From assembly GCF_009905375.1 (NCBI RefSeq), contig NW_027417127.1, positions 1 to 64,000 on the forward strand: DNA of 64,000 bases, in the 5' to 3' direction. The number at the start of each line of letters is the position of its first letter. Positions within the stretch are counted from its first letter, which is position 1. Positions 20,803 to 32,386 of the stretch are shown one piece after another. A program made the translations under genes and the position numbers. Origin of the DNA: Apium graveolens (taxonomy: Eukaryota > Streptophyta > Magnoliopsida > Apiales > Apiaceae). The notes under the pieces are model-generated. The model saw only the letters and a program-made list of their open reading frames with translations, was not told the DNA's origin and searched no databases.

Positions 20803-20979
20803 TTTGCTCAGGCTAAAGGAGTATCCTTGGAAATACTGTAAATCTTCAATTTCCTCCTAGTACATACATTTTTGCAGCATTTTCAAATTTCTACTTAGTT
20901 TCAATTCATATATCTGTTAAGTGTTTTGTTATCATCAAGTTAACCCTGAATTTATGCCTACAATTCTTATAGACATAAA

Positions 20980-20990
20980 TAGGGGGAGAT
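20980..20990 (+). promoter_or_regulatory. Polypurine tract of the SIRE-type copia
   Basis: TAGGGGGAGAT lies directly before the TGTTAGGAAT start of the 3' LTR, about 180 bp after the ORF2 stop. Confidence 0.85.
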
Positions 20991-22005
20991 TGTTAGGAAT
21001 ATATGTGCATTAGTTTGATGATATGTTTAACAAAACACTTAAGTAGAAATTCAGTGTCTGTAGCCTCAACGGATAAGACCACTTTGGCTATCCGTTGATG
21101 GTGTAGCTTTACTTAGAAATAAGTCTAGTGTTGTAGCATATTTCAGTCTCTGTATTTAAGATGTAATTCTTAGAAGTTGAGAGAAACTATGAGTCATGTT
21201 GACTACTAGAAGATATGCAGATAGGAAGGCCAATTGTAAATATTTCATGCCTTGTAATTTTGTATAAATGAAGTGGTATCAACGGATGACTTAAAGACCT
21301 TCAACGGATGAGAAGCTAAGCTTCAACGGATGTCTCTAAAGCTTCAACGGATAACATCCTTCAACGGATGAGTGCATCAACGGATGAAAGCTTCAACGGA
21401 TGTTCTGTTGATTAACCGTTGATAAGTGGTAGTTGTACCTACAAACAGAGGCACGTGGGTGAACAGAGATAACTGAAATGTGGCAGCCTAATTTCAGGAA
21501 CATCAGAAAAAGCAGCCGTTCTACTCTAGTATAAAGAGACATTAAGTCAACAAAGTACTGGAGTGAACTGGAGAAGAAACAAGTGGAGATCTTACTTTAT
21601 TATTTTATTATATCCTTATCTTCACTTGTAAACTTGGTAATATATAAACCAAGTAGTAGCTAGTAATTAGATAAGAATTTTTCCAGAGCTGTTTAGAAAA
21701 ATCTTGAGAGAAAAATTATCTAGTTTGTACTAGGATGCAGCTGTGATCAAATTCTTAGATCACAGAATTTCTGAAATACCATCTCTGGTGGAACAACAAA
21801 TCCACCAGAAAAGTTTTTAAAGGTTTATTGTGTTCTTTACATTTGTGTTTGAATATATATCTGTCTATATCAGCTTAAAGCAATTCACACACTTGTTCAT
21901 CTTGAACACACAGTCTTTATAAACTGCTCAAAACTTGAAAAAGTTTTGAGATTTACATTCAACCCCCCTTCTGTAAATCTCATTGTTAGTTCTCTAGAAA
22001 TAACA
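20991..22005 (+). repeat. 3' LTR of the SIRE-type copia (1,015 bp)
   Basis: Near-identical partner of 8885-9899 with two mismatches. Both have C here and T in the 5' copy, as expected of cytosine deamination in the 5' LTR. It has nine exact TCAACGGAT-type motifs. Confidence 0.95.
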
Positions 22006-22010
22006 TACTT
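22006..22010. repeat. Target site duplication, right copy (TACTT)
   Basis: Matches 8880-8884. The Tekay gag continues across the two copies when one is removed. Confidence 0.92.
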
Positions 22011-22513
22011 CCTTGATTTAATTCAAGAAATTTAAGCTCCATTTGATTCTGCATGTACTTAGGGTAATACTTTTCCTGGAATAACTTCTTAAACCTTTCC
22101 CAAGAAACCGACTGATTTGTCTCCATAGCTTTCACTGAATCCCACCAATAGATGACCTGCCCTTTCATAAAATAAGTAGTATATGGTGTCTTCTGATCTT
22201 CTCCCAACTGAACCAATTCAAAAGCTTTTTTCATTTCCCTAATCCATGTATTAGCTATAACCGGATCGGTGGTATCATGAAATGCAGGTGGATTCATATT
22301 CTGAAAAGCTTTGAAAGTAACAATTTGTCGAGGTGGTACTGGTGGATCAGGTGGTTGGTGTGGTTCACGGTTATCTTGGTTTTTGAATTCTTGTTGAAGA
22401 GTTAGTTGTTGTTGAGCTATAGCGTTTGTTTGTTGTTGTAAGGTTTCCATTAATCGAAGAATATTAGGATCTGTGGTAGAAGTTGTTGTCGGGTTTTTCT
22501 TTTTAGGTGGCAT
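22006..22513 (-). pseudogene. gag: Tekay gag, N-terminal part, cut by copia insertion
   Basis: The ATG at 22513 on the - strand starts MPPKKKNPTT, then a Gln-rich segment. The start of the gypsy capsid domain follows, with NTWIREMKKAFELV, YWWDSV, and SWERFKKLFQEKYYP up to LKFLELNQ. The frame is clean up to the insertion point and continues in register at 8884. It lies about 800 bp after the PBS, a normal leader length for this lineage. Confidence 0.88.
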
Positions 22514-23319
22514 GATCCTGAAATAAAAGTTATATCAAAACAGGTATGAAAATACAGATAATTCAAGGTTTGGGTACCATAAGTCATTATATTCACATAT
22601 ACGATCGGGTTTCATAATAAACAATAAGGGTGATGCATATAAAGGCATAAGAACAATAGAAAGCAAATAGAACGATAGTGCATAATTATTGAAATTAAGG
22701 TCAAGGTACATCAAGATCGGAATAGAGTCTGATTCTAAGGACAACATGCTTAATTAAAGGAAATCAATAGGGAATTCTACAAGGTCCAACAATACAACAA
22801 TATCAATAGTAGATAATGGAAAGAACTAAGGCTCCACTCCATCAGAACGGGGTCCTGTAGTCTTCTCTTTACGAAGCGTCTTCACAATGCACTGGAGCTC
22901 GTCCGCAATCATCTGGATAGTATACTGGCTGGTACGGTCTCGGTGCGATGGCATCTCATCAAGCTTAGTATTAACGTACTGAACCAAGGTCTCAAGTCTC
23001 GCAGTCATCTGCTCCTTAGGCTTTCCTCCATAATTTCGGCTATCCGGATACACGTTCTTCAATCACTCTAACATCTATCTTACTTTCCCTGATGCCTGTC
23101 GAAGTCACGCCACAACTCAACATACACGGAGAAAGCAATTGTGTCAGACGGTTCAGAAGATGACGAGGAATGTGCCCTTTGCTGCCAAACAATGCATATA
23201 TATATAGGAGAATTAGCAGCGAACGACTCGAATATCCTATACCTACACTCTCATATAATATTCTATAAACCTATATACATATATAACCTATTTGGGCTGT
23301 CCAGGGACTCTAAACCGTA
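22514..23319 (-). other. 5' leader of the Tekay element
   Basis: About 800 bp between PBS and gag on the - strand. It contains a stop-to-stop frame at 23062-22826 (78 codons, starting with TTG, no ATG) with charged, helix-like composition. It could be a relic of a leader ORF; nothing else is recognised. Confidence 0.5.
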
Positions 23320-23331
23320 TCTCTGATACCA
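23320..23331 (-). promoter_or_regulatory. Primer binding site of the Tekay element
   Basis: The - strand reads TGGTATCAGAGA, 11 of 12 matches to the Met-tRNA PBS seen at 9902, 44042 and 50913. It lies 5 bp inside the LTR end at 23337. Confidence 0.8.
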
Positions 23332-23336
23332 AAACC

Positions 23337-26300
23337 TGTCACGCCCCGACTTAATAATAGATATTATACAACTTATTACAATAGTTAACAAAAGGAAGTA
23401 AATACATCCGAATCTAAGATCTTACAGTTTAGGGTTTGGAACAAACCAACACTATTAACTATTACAACCTGATTTTAATATCGAGTCCTCAAAAAAATGA
23501 TCACTAATCTACCTGAGCTCGAACATACGAATCGGCATCACAAGTCTTACGCGCTGTCTGCTTGAATCTAACCATATCTGCTAGCTGAAATATCAGGGTA
23601 AGCAAGTAGTGAGCCAAATGCTCAGCAAGTACTATAATATATGTAAACAAGAAGAATAAATAAAGGAAATGAAAGATTCATCAATATAGTATCAAGAGAT
23701 AAGCTTTCATGGTGATGGCATCTTTTACTTATAATAAAACAATTTAAAACCATTTTCTTCATCAAAAAAACCATTTTATGACGCTACGGATTACAGCCGG
23801 TGATCAGCCGCGAAGTAATCCCTAACCTCGCTGGATTCTAGAACATTAATGGGATCCCTAGGCAACATTTAAGCCTACAAATTAAGAGCGGAAAGGACTT
23901 GTGTCTCAGTCCATATCCACTATTTAAAAAAAGTATTTGTCCCCCTTTGAGACTGAAAATCCACTTTTTAACTTTTTATTTTAAAAACTGATGCCAAGTG
24001 ACGGTTAAACTATTGAATAATGAACATCTTTATCAAGGGTTCTAGATCAACTTTAAAGCCATGATCAACTAGACTAATTCCTTATCAAATGGAATCGCAA
24101 AGTTTCTATTCACAAGGAATCTGACAATGAGGTTTCACAGGGTTGTTGGATAGTATAAAGGAACTAATTCAAACTAGGTTCAAGGTAATGGTTCCAGATA
24201 AGACATAGGTATTGAAATATAAAGAAGGTGAGCATCAATTCAAAGTATAACATGGTGTCATGTTTTAGGGGTAAGAATAGGGTTATCAAGCAATCATGAA
24301 CGACTTTAAGGAATAATTGACTTTTAGGTATCAAAATAAGGTTACTGAGTATAACTTGCACAGGGCTCAATATCAAAATTACTTTGGTATATTAGCATGG
24401 TATGACTTTTGAATTACTTGCATAGAAATCTCCAAGCAAAGTTAAACTACTTGCAATAGATACTTGAGGGTTCATGGCATTTGCATATAATACGAAAGAT
24501 AGATTTGAAACCACTAGGATCATATATATCAAGGTGAATTAGAATACTCACATAATATATAAAAACTGGGCTAATACTATCTTGCAGTATAAACAAATAG
24601 GTAGGTTAAAACATTTGCATAATATAAGTTTTCAAGGGAAGGATACTTGCCTTGAGAGGCTTGACAACACACGACTTGTCTTGGGAGCGACGGGAGCACT
24701 ACTCGATTTTGATGGCAAGCTTCCTATCTTCACTTGATCCTACACAATAATAAAAATCCCTCATTACTATGGACTCTTATGACACCAAACAATCCTAACA
24801 CTAAATGCACAAATTGACTCCAAGTAACGCTTAGTGTCTTATATTGCGTAAGACACTAAGTTAACACACAATACCATGCACATATACATATAGTAGAACC
24901 TTGGAGCATATAACACAGGTATACTCATACTATTATTTAGACTTGGTGCTTTATTCGAGACTTTAATGATCTCACTCTCAAATCTCCACAATTCCACTTG
25001 CGACACACTACTAAACTAGTCTCGACTCTTGAAGGGCCTACACTTGGTGGTTATAATTCTCTTAGACAAAACCTTGGTCTAACACTCTAATGACCTATCT
25101 AAATGCAAACACTAAGGCTCACTCATGCCTCACTCATAGGGTCCACAAAACTAAACGCTAAAAGAAAACGTTCTCACTTGTACACTTATGGCGACACCTT
25201 AGGCGACTCTCGGTTTTTGACACCACTAAAGCTCGAATATTCCTAACCAAAACTGACCTACTGGATTCTTAAGTCTATAACCTAACTTGTGCACTTGAAA
25301 TGACACTAAGGGCCTTCCTAGATTTTCTTGGGCCTAACCTCAAAGTTGACACAACTCTAAATGGGTGTCCTGAAAACTGCCCTGTTTTGGACTAACTTAA
25401 ACTCATTGGTTCTAATTTTAAACCTCCATGGTTCGACTTGAAACTATTCCTTGAACTCCCTAGTATGAATAATAATCAAGTCCTAATGAGGGCTTACTCT
25501 TAATCCAACTTTTTGACATCCAAAAGGTACTAAACTCAAATTGTCCCCTGTTCTGGCAGAATCTAAGTTTAGGTGTGTGCACCTCACTAAATGGTTGGAT
25601 TTCTCTAATTTATGGCTTCTAGACTCAACTACAACCCAAGTAATAACTCCCCATGGCTTGGGCCTAACAATTCCTAAGAAATGCCCATTCAAAATTAACA
25701 CACAACTCACATGCAAATCTGGAAAAATTTCAGGGTTCTGTCCTAGCCTTTCCACCTTAACTCCCACTTCAAAACCACGAATTAAATCTTAACCAAGGAA
25801 AATTTTACTTCTATAAGACTCCAAACTAAGGCCTTAACCAAGAATGAAGATCATTCATGCCCTATAACACCAACATGAAAACTAAAACTTAACATGCAAC
25901 TCACAATGATCACAAAAACAAGTTCGACTAAACAATGGGATTATTAGCTCATAAATTCGACTTAAAATACTAAATTATTTCAAGGGATCATGCACACTAT
26001 ATTTTAGCAGCTAAGATCAAACATGATATCAAGGAAACAATTTGTTTTAGCCCATATAGGTCGAATTTAATCACAAACCAAACATGCATGTATATTGTCG
26101 AAAAAGAGAGCATATATAGCTTGATCTTTCTTGAAAATAATGCCCTATCTCTAACATGCAAAGTAAAACATGGCATTACAACTAGAGATCAGTAGCATGC
26201 AAGTGTTTTAAAGGAGTTTTAATCAAGGAAACACTTAGTTTATGCACATAAAAATATATCTCATGGAGAACTCTTTAATCCACATGAATTAAGAGTTTCT

Positions 26301-27120
26301 CCTTGGAGATCACATAAAAACAAGACATGCAAGCATTAAACTTCATTTCGTAAGCATGGAACTTCTTGGAAAGTATATTATATATTAATGGGTAGTGAAA
26401 TTACACTAAAATGGCAAGGATTTGTTGAAGAAAAATTGAAGGGGATGGGGGAAGGGGGCTTCAGCCGAATGGAAGAAAGAGGGGGGAGAAAGAGAGAAAA
26501 TTTTGAGAGTGAAAATGGTGAAGTTGAGTGGAGTGTAGTTTTGGATTAACTCTCCTCTTTTTGATCATTATGCACCAAGTAATGAGTGGAGTTTAGAATT
26601 TACAAGAGTGCCCTTGTCCCAAAGCTAAGCAAAATTGCATGCAAGGTTAGTTTGGTCTTTTGGTGGATAAAAGAGAGTTAGTGGGGTATGAATTGTCTTT
26701 TTAGCCCTTTAAGTTGAATATGAGGGTATTTGCATGCATGGGTATCTATGTGAATTGGTAATTACTAAACAACTAATTTCAAAGGTTTACTTTTATAAAA
26801 TAAAATAAAATTTCGAAAATTATTAAAGGTGTACCATAAAATAACTTGGATTTTTAAAAATTTTATGAGATCAATTTTGTGATTTGTGAATGAAATAATT
26901 TTAAAAGATAATTTTCCCATGGTAAAGAATATTCTCTATAAATCAAGAATAAGAGCAATTAATAAAACTCTCGCTTTGAAAAATTTATATTTTAAATAAA
27001 GCAATTTATAATGCAGCAAATTCCATTCACACAAATGTACAATCAATAAATATATTTATGATCGACTCTAATATTATAAAGAGTTCGCAAATAATAGTAC
27101 ACAAAATACCGGTCATAACA
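23337..27120 (-). repeat. 5' LTR of the - strand Tekay element (3.78 kb)
   Basis: On the - strand it begins TGTTATGACCGG at 27120 and ends GGGGCGTGACA at 23337, next to the PBS. Its length matches the other Tekay LTRs here, but its sequence is a different family. No conserved ORF lies inside. Confidence 0.82.
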
Positions 27121-27127
27121 CAAATGA

Positions 27128-28846
27128 TGCCAACAGGGGGAGAAGGTAGTTAAGTCCAAATGCTCACCAAGCCAAACATTGAAAAAAACGGATGATCATG
27201 GAGATGACCAGGGAAACTCTGAAAAGAGGAGAGGTCAAAGTCAAGGGAAGCAGCTGAGCAGAATTCCCACTCAACAGACAAGTTCTGATAAATCTGCTAT
27301 GCAAGGAAGGAATAAGGAAGGAAAGAAGCCAACAGATCAGGATGTTCCTTTGTTGATCACAAATGCCGATACTTCAAATACTGATGATCAAGTTCTGACA
27401 ACTACTTCTGATGTGATAGTCCAAGCTGGAAGCCAAGAGTCACATAAGTTTTTGCAGACTTTGAAATTCAAAGGAAATAAAGCAACATTCTTCTACAAAG
27501 ATCCCAAAATTTAATCGGTTGATGAAGAAAATGCCAAGAGACTATTCCTTAAGGATAATTCAGGAGTGGATTTAGAGGAATTAAGAGAAGAAGAAGCAAA
27601 ATTTGCTGCTGAGAAGATTAAACCAAAGTCAAAAGCTTCTGATGCTAAAAAGCCACCAAGGCCAAAAGAAAAGGGGATTGTGATAAGAGAAAGATCTGCC
27701 ACAGAGATTCCTAGATCAAGGACTAGATCTCAAATTACTACTGATCCCAAAGACAAGGGAAAATGAAAAGTTGGGGAGACAGTCAAGAAACAGGAGATGA
27801 AGATTCCTCAAATTCTGATGGATCCTGTGTGCAAGATGGTTCAAGTCTTTGATGATGCTGCTTCTAAAGATGAAACAGTTGAAACTCTGAAGAGAAAGAA
27901 GATGATAGAAGAAGCTAAGACAACCTCTGACATAGCTCAATTTGTTCAGAGCGAAGATATTTCAGAACAGCAAGCTACAGATGAAACTGTAAATCCTGAC
28001 AAATTCATCAAGACATCAACCTCTGACACTGCTCAAGTTGACATAGACAGCTTAACACTTGATCAGAAAAAGAAGATACTATGGAACAAAGCTACTCCAG
28101 TGGAACCTAAGACCAATCTAATGCTGAATCAGCTTGTATCTTTTGGGTTTAGACCTAAACAAGCTAAAGACAAGTCTGGGTTAGGTTCTGACAAAGAAAA
28201 GAGACAAACAGGAATAGAAGTTACTCTCAGAGATCCTTTCATTTTGATAGACAAACCATATGAAGAAATCAAACAAAAGCACCTTCACAAAGTGTTATCT
28301 TCTCAAATTGTCATGGATACTCATGATGAATCAGAAGTTAAATAAAAATTGATCATGTTTCTCAATGATGGAAGAACTTACAGATTAGCATATTCTGATG
28401 TGCTAAAAAAGTCTGTCAAAGAGCTTTAACATATTCACTACCTTCTGGAAGTAAAATCTGATGTTACAAGAAGATGGTCATATTACATTTTGAAGGCTAT
28501 AAGAGATCTTCGCAGAATTTCTGGTGCAAAAGCTTCTGAATACATTCCAAAAATCACTGAAGATGATGGAAGGGAAGTTTTTATGAAGAAGAAGTCTGCC
28601 AAGATTGAAGTAATTCTGAAGGGAAAGTGTTTATGCTATAATAAAGACTCCTCACATCCCAGAGTTATCAGACTTGGAAATGAGATTGAAAGAACATCAA
28701 TTCCTGTACTCAGAGCAGCTATTTATCAGATTGGTGATGATGAAGATGAAGAACTGATGCAAGTCAAAGCACATTTAGTTGAAGTTCTGAGAAATGTTGA
28801 GGACAAGCTGGTAACAGACTTTACAAGGACTATAGATTCAGATTGA
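27128..28846 (+). pseudogene. ORF2 relic of SIRE-like copia with four in-frame stops
   Basis: All parts are in one frame, interrupted only by TAA 27512-27514, TGA 27764-27766, TAA 28343-28345 and TAA 28427-28429; it ends at TGA 28844-28846. The N-terminal end is cut by the Tekay insertion at 27121. The C-terminal domain (about 28350-28830) has the same order of features as the end of the 1,502-residue ORF2 at 16294: an arginine-rich helix pair followed by a strand-rich part. Both lie just before the polypurine tract. Function is unknown. Confidence 0.75.
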
Positions 28847-28980
28847 TCCAGTGATATTGGTAAAGCTACATGTACTGTAAGTTGTATTTAGCTATTTAAA
28901 ATGATATCTCATTGCATTTGTACTTAAATGTTTTTGACATCATCAAATCTGTTAACTTGTATATTTTTCATAATTTACAA

Positions 28981-28992
28981 GTTGGGGGAGAT
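28981..28992 (+). promoter_or_regulatory. Polypurine tract before copia 3' LTR
   Basis: GTTGGGGGAGAT directly precedes TGTTAGATATATT at 28993. Confidence 0.8.
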
Positions 28993-29536
28993 TGTTAGAT
29001 ATATTTGTGATGTCATGTCTAATCTGATTTGTTTAGTTTCAGAACTTATTATCAGAACTTATTGAAGACAGGAAGTTATCAGAACTTAATCCATCAGGAC
29101 TTACATCAGTACTTAAGTGCGGATACACTTCAGGGATGAAAAGCGGCTGATTTACAGGAGAGGATCTGGATTAAACAAGTAAAGATATGCATGAAGAATT
29201 GGACATCTATAGGAATGTAGTAAATAATCTCGGATTGATGTATTTTAGGAAACAAAATTATTATCATATCAATTAGGAGTTATCTTGTAATTGTGTATTA
29301 TATAAACACAGATTAGGGTTTACACTATATATGTTATTATTCACGAGTATATTATTCATTATAACCCTAACAGCTCTTAGTGATATCATACATCACTGAG
29401 AGAGTAGATTAAACCTATTGTAACAGAGTTTGAGATATTGAATAAACTTGTTTTCTGTTACATACTTGTGTTCATAATCGAATTGATTGTAGATACTATA
29501 TTCAACCCCCTTCTATAGTATCATTGAGGCCTAACA
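28993..29536 (+). repeat. 3' LTR of SIRE-like copia (544 bp)
   Basis: TGTTAGATATATTTG to GAGGCCTAACA. A TATA-like box (TATATAAAC) lies at 29299-29307. Three exact TCAGAACTT motifs lie at 29039, 29052 and 29079 in U3. Same family as the LTR at 31712 but clearly diverged. Confidence 0.85.
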
Positions 29537-30682
29537 CTTACTATTACCTTCACTGAGGACAGTGAAAATTTTAAGTTTGGGGGTGATAGTTTACGGAATA
29601 CGTTTGTGTGAGTCCATATAGTTTGCATATTCATGATAGTTTAGTTCATATAGTTGCATATTTATCATGTAGTTTTTTTATTTTGTTATAGTATGTTGCA
29701 TATAGTTTCGAGCATTTTCATTATAACATGATCCCTTAGTTAATTTGCCGATTGATTTGTAATATTGATGCAAGTGTGTTGATGTCGCATTAAGGAATGT
29801 TAAGTCTTATCCAGTTGATTTGCATGCTAGAAGCAAGATTTTTTCACTAAGTCTTATAGGTTGCTTGCGTGCTAGATCATGATCATAGTTTTCTTATTTG
29901 TCGAGGTTTAATCACATGTTTATGGTTAGAATGTATGATATTCTCTTAATGATAAAATAGCATGGATGTTAAAAAATTGGAGAAAAACATAGGATTTCAA
30001 TGCTAGTTGTGGCTAGGTGTCAAATGGCTAGTAGTCGCCTCATATTTATAGGAGTAGTCTAGGGTTGAGCGAGATGGAGCGAAACACACTCACTTAGAAA
30101 TTGAAAAGAAAAAAAAATTGTGTTATCTATAACTGATCAGGAGTGGCTCTTTAATACTCGAGTTATTAAGTTCTTAGGGGACTTTGGGCCTAGTGACCTA
30201 AGTCTTTTATAGTCTGGAATCCACTAACCTAACGCTCGCTATATGGGTATTATTGTATAAGTCTTTTGTGGACCTCACTCATGACACAATCAAATAAGCA
30301 TATATGTGTTGTTATGTGTTGACAATAAAAGCATGGATCCATATATAACTCCGATAAATAAAATTGAAGTGTTATAAGTCATTTTGAGTTTAGCGTTTAT
30401 TCTATTTATAACCTTGTGGTTTCCTTGATGAGTAGTGAGTCATGATTATTGATCTAGTTGCGATAGTTTATCTGTTAAGCAATTGCACACATGCACGCTT
30501 CTGGTTTGTGAGTTGATTTATGATATTTAATTGAACTTGTGCGAATAACTGCATTTGTTGAGATGTTGCTTGTTGATTGGTTAAGTTATTCTATTGGGAT
30601 CATTGCATTTATATAGTTTGCATTCATGTATTTTTATTTCTTGTTCTTTGAGTCTGTTTATGCTTGAGGATAAGCATCGATT

Positions 30683-30693
30683 CAAGTTTGGGG
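30683..30693 (+). promoter_or_regulatory. Polypurine tract of the Athila-like element
   Basis: CAAGTTTGGGG lies 3 bp before the LTR start TGTTAAGTGGCA. Confidence 0.65.
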
Positions 30694-30696
30694 TTA

Positions 30697-31711
30697 TGTT
30701 AAGTGGCATTTATATCCACTTATAACGCTTCGTAAAGCTTCGAATTGATGTTTTGTACTCAAGTTATTTGTATTTTTGATGTGTTTTTGTAGTGTTTTAT
30801 ATTTCAGGTATAAATAAAGGGTCAAGGTGATTTAGCATTGCTTTGATGCTAAAATGGTGTTAAGAAGTTATCGTCAAGATTGCTCATGTAAAGGCCATCA
30901 AGAACCAGCAATTAAAGAAAGCAATTTTAGTTTTTCCAGAAGGACGGCGCACTCGCGCTGTGATAGCACGCGCCCGTGCCAGCGAAGCAGAATGTCAGCG
31001 CGCCCACACTGGTGAAGCGCGCGCCCGCTCCAGGTCGGGATTCCAAATTCCTGTTTCAATTAGAAGACTGTTTTCTGGGCTTTTGGATTAATTGGGCTTC
31101 TATTTAAAGATAACTTAAAGACGTTTCTCAAAACAGAGCTTAAGAAGAAGACGATGAGAAGACCTGTAGCACAATTCAACGAAGGTGAAGAAGTTCTAGT
31201 TTATTATTGTGATTCTTTGTTGTAAGTTGTAATCTTGGATGCTCGTTTCTTGTTTGTTGAACCTATACTCTGGACTACGTACTTTGTTTATTATTCATTT
31301 TTATAAAGACCTAGTTTATTATACCATGATTTCATCGGATCCCACGGTTATGATGAGTTCGGCTATGAACTAATCATTATCCTGGGGTTTTAACGGATTT
31401 ACTTATGGATTTAAATATTTAATCTTGTTTCGATACCTTAGTGTGTGGTGATCGTATGATATCCTAGTATTGGTTGTGCTTATTCGTCTTATGAGTGTCG
31501 CGAACTTATCAGATAGCGTGTTAATCTCTAATGAAGCAATAATGAATTTAGAGGTTTAGAACTTGCCATGCAAGCATAGGTTCATGTATTTGTTATGCAT
31601 GATTCATAGGTAATTTTAACCATCTTACTTGCCCTATGTAATCACGATAGATAACTTGCACATTAAACCTTTGTGTTGTCAAATTCTATACACATATAGG
31701 GTCTCAACATA
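30697..31711 (+). repeat. Athila-like 3' LTR, truncated by copia insertion
   Basis: It starts TGTTAAGTGGCATTTATATCC, close to the - strand Athila LTRs at 4752 and 6900. It stays alignable through the CTTGCCATG...AGCATAGGTTCAT block to GTCTCAACATA at 31711. There the copia LTR begins, with ACATA as the expected target duplication. A GC-rich island at about 30945-31040 corresponds to the palindromic units of the other LTRs. Confidence 0.75.
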
Positions 31712-32330
31712 TGTTAGATATATTTATGATGTCATGACTAATATGATTTGTGTTTAGTTTTCAGATCTTACTTAACAGGACAAATCAGTACTTACCTGGA
31801 AATCAGCACTTATACTGAAGACAGAACTTAAGATATCAGAACTTAAGTTATCGGAACTTAAGTTATCAGAAGATATTTATCAGGAGATAATATCAGGACT
31901 TAAGGTGACTTTTAGATAAGGCAGATGGCTGATTGAAAGGAAAGAAGATCGAGACTAAGACAGTAAGAAATATGCATGGAGAAGAATTCTATGAGGAATA
32001 CAATACTTGGAAGAGAAGATATCTGATTGATATATTTTAGGAAGCAGAATTATATTCAATATCAATTAGAATTTATCTTGTAACTATGTAGTATATAAAC
32101 ACAGACATAGGGTTTACACTATATGTGTTATCTTAATCGAAGTTATTATTCTTTGTAACCCTAGCAGCTCTCGTGATAATTTGTTCATCACTTAGAGAGG
32201 ACAGTTCCATATTGTAACAGAGTTTATTGTGTTGAATAAAATCTGTTTTATGTTACTTGTGTTCTTTAATTCGATTTGATTATAGTAAACACTGTATTCA
32301 ACCCCATTCTACAGTGTGTGTGACCTAACA
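31712..32330 (+). repeat. 5' LTR of SIRE-like copia (619 bp)
   Basis: TGTTAGATATATTTATG to TGACCTAACA, followed by the PBS. It has a TATA-like box at 32092-32100 and TCAGAACTT-type repeats in U3 (31820-31870), one exact and several with one change. Confidence 0.85.
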
Positions 32331-32332
32331 AG

Positions 32333-32344
32333 TGGTATCAGAGC
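32333..32344 (+). promoter_or_regulatory. Primer binding site (Met tRNA)
   Basis: TGGTATCAGAGC, 2 bp after the LTR end. Confidence 0.88.
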
Positions 32345-32386
32345 CGATCTGTTAACACACATACAGTTTAAGATCCAAAAATAATC

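Larger units (their letters stand above)
8885..22005 (+). mobile_element. Complete 13.1 kb SIRE/Maximus-type Ty1/copia retrotransposon
   Basis: The parts are all present: 5' LTR 8885-9899, PBS 9902-9913, gag 9961-12387, pol 12392-15746, a non-coding interval, ORF2 16294-20802, polypurine tract 20980-20990, 3' LTR 20991-22005, and 5 bp target duplications (TACTT) on both sides. Size, two-zinc-knuckle Gag, gene order and an extra ORF after pol fit the SIRE lineage. The LTRs differ at only 2 of 1,015 sites, so insertion is recent. One frameshift in RNase H and stop codons in both frames at the gag-pol junction are the only evident lesions. It carries 39 exact copies of TCAACGGAT or its complement. 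Confidence 0.95.
6901..27120 (-). mobile_element. Tekay-type Ty3/gypsy element, - strand, interrupted by two insertions
   Basis: On the - strand: 5' LTR 27120-23337, PBS at 23331-23320, leader, gag 22513-22006, then a 13.1 kb copia insertion, gag-protease-RT from 8884 to 6901, then the Athila insertion. The remainder of pol and the 3' LTR lie off the left edge. CAAAT at 27121-27125 is the expected right-hand target duplication, in a copia ORF2. The several lesions listed for gag-pol make it inactive. Confidence 0.85.
27121..29536 (+). mobile_element. 3' end of a SIRE-like copia (family with TGTTAGATATATTTG LTR)
   Basis: It consists of a broken ORF2 (27128-28846), polypurine tract (28981-28992) and 3' LTR (28993-29536). 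The 5' part lies beyond the Tekay insertion, off the left edge. The LTR matches the family of 31712-32330. CTTAC at 29537-29541 would be its right target duplication in the Athila host. Confidence 0.82.
29537..31711 (+). mobile_element. Athila-like element, 3' internal region and 3' LTR, + strand (deepest layer)
   Basis: The internal 3' part (29537-30696) is non-coding. It contains a polypurine-like block AAGTTTGGGGGT near 29573, common after Athila/Tat pol. The LTR starts at 30697. The element is interrupted on the left by a copia (ending 29536) and on the right by another (starting 31712). It is therefore older than everything else in view. Confidence 0.7.

Noticed and set aside
27121..32330. 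Treating the copia LTRs at 28993 and 31712 as the two LTRs of one element
   Set aside because: Order is wrong (3' LTR first, then 5' LTR with PBS), and Athila sequence lies between them. They are two insertions of one family.
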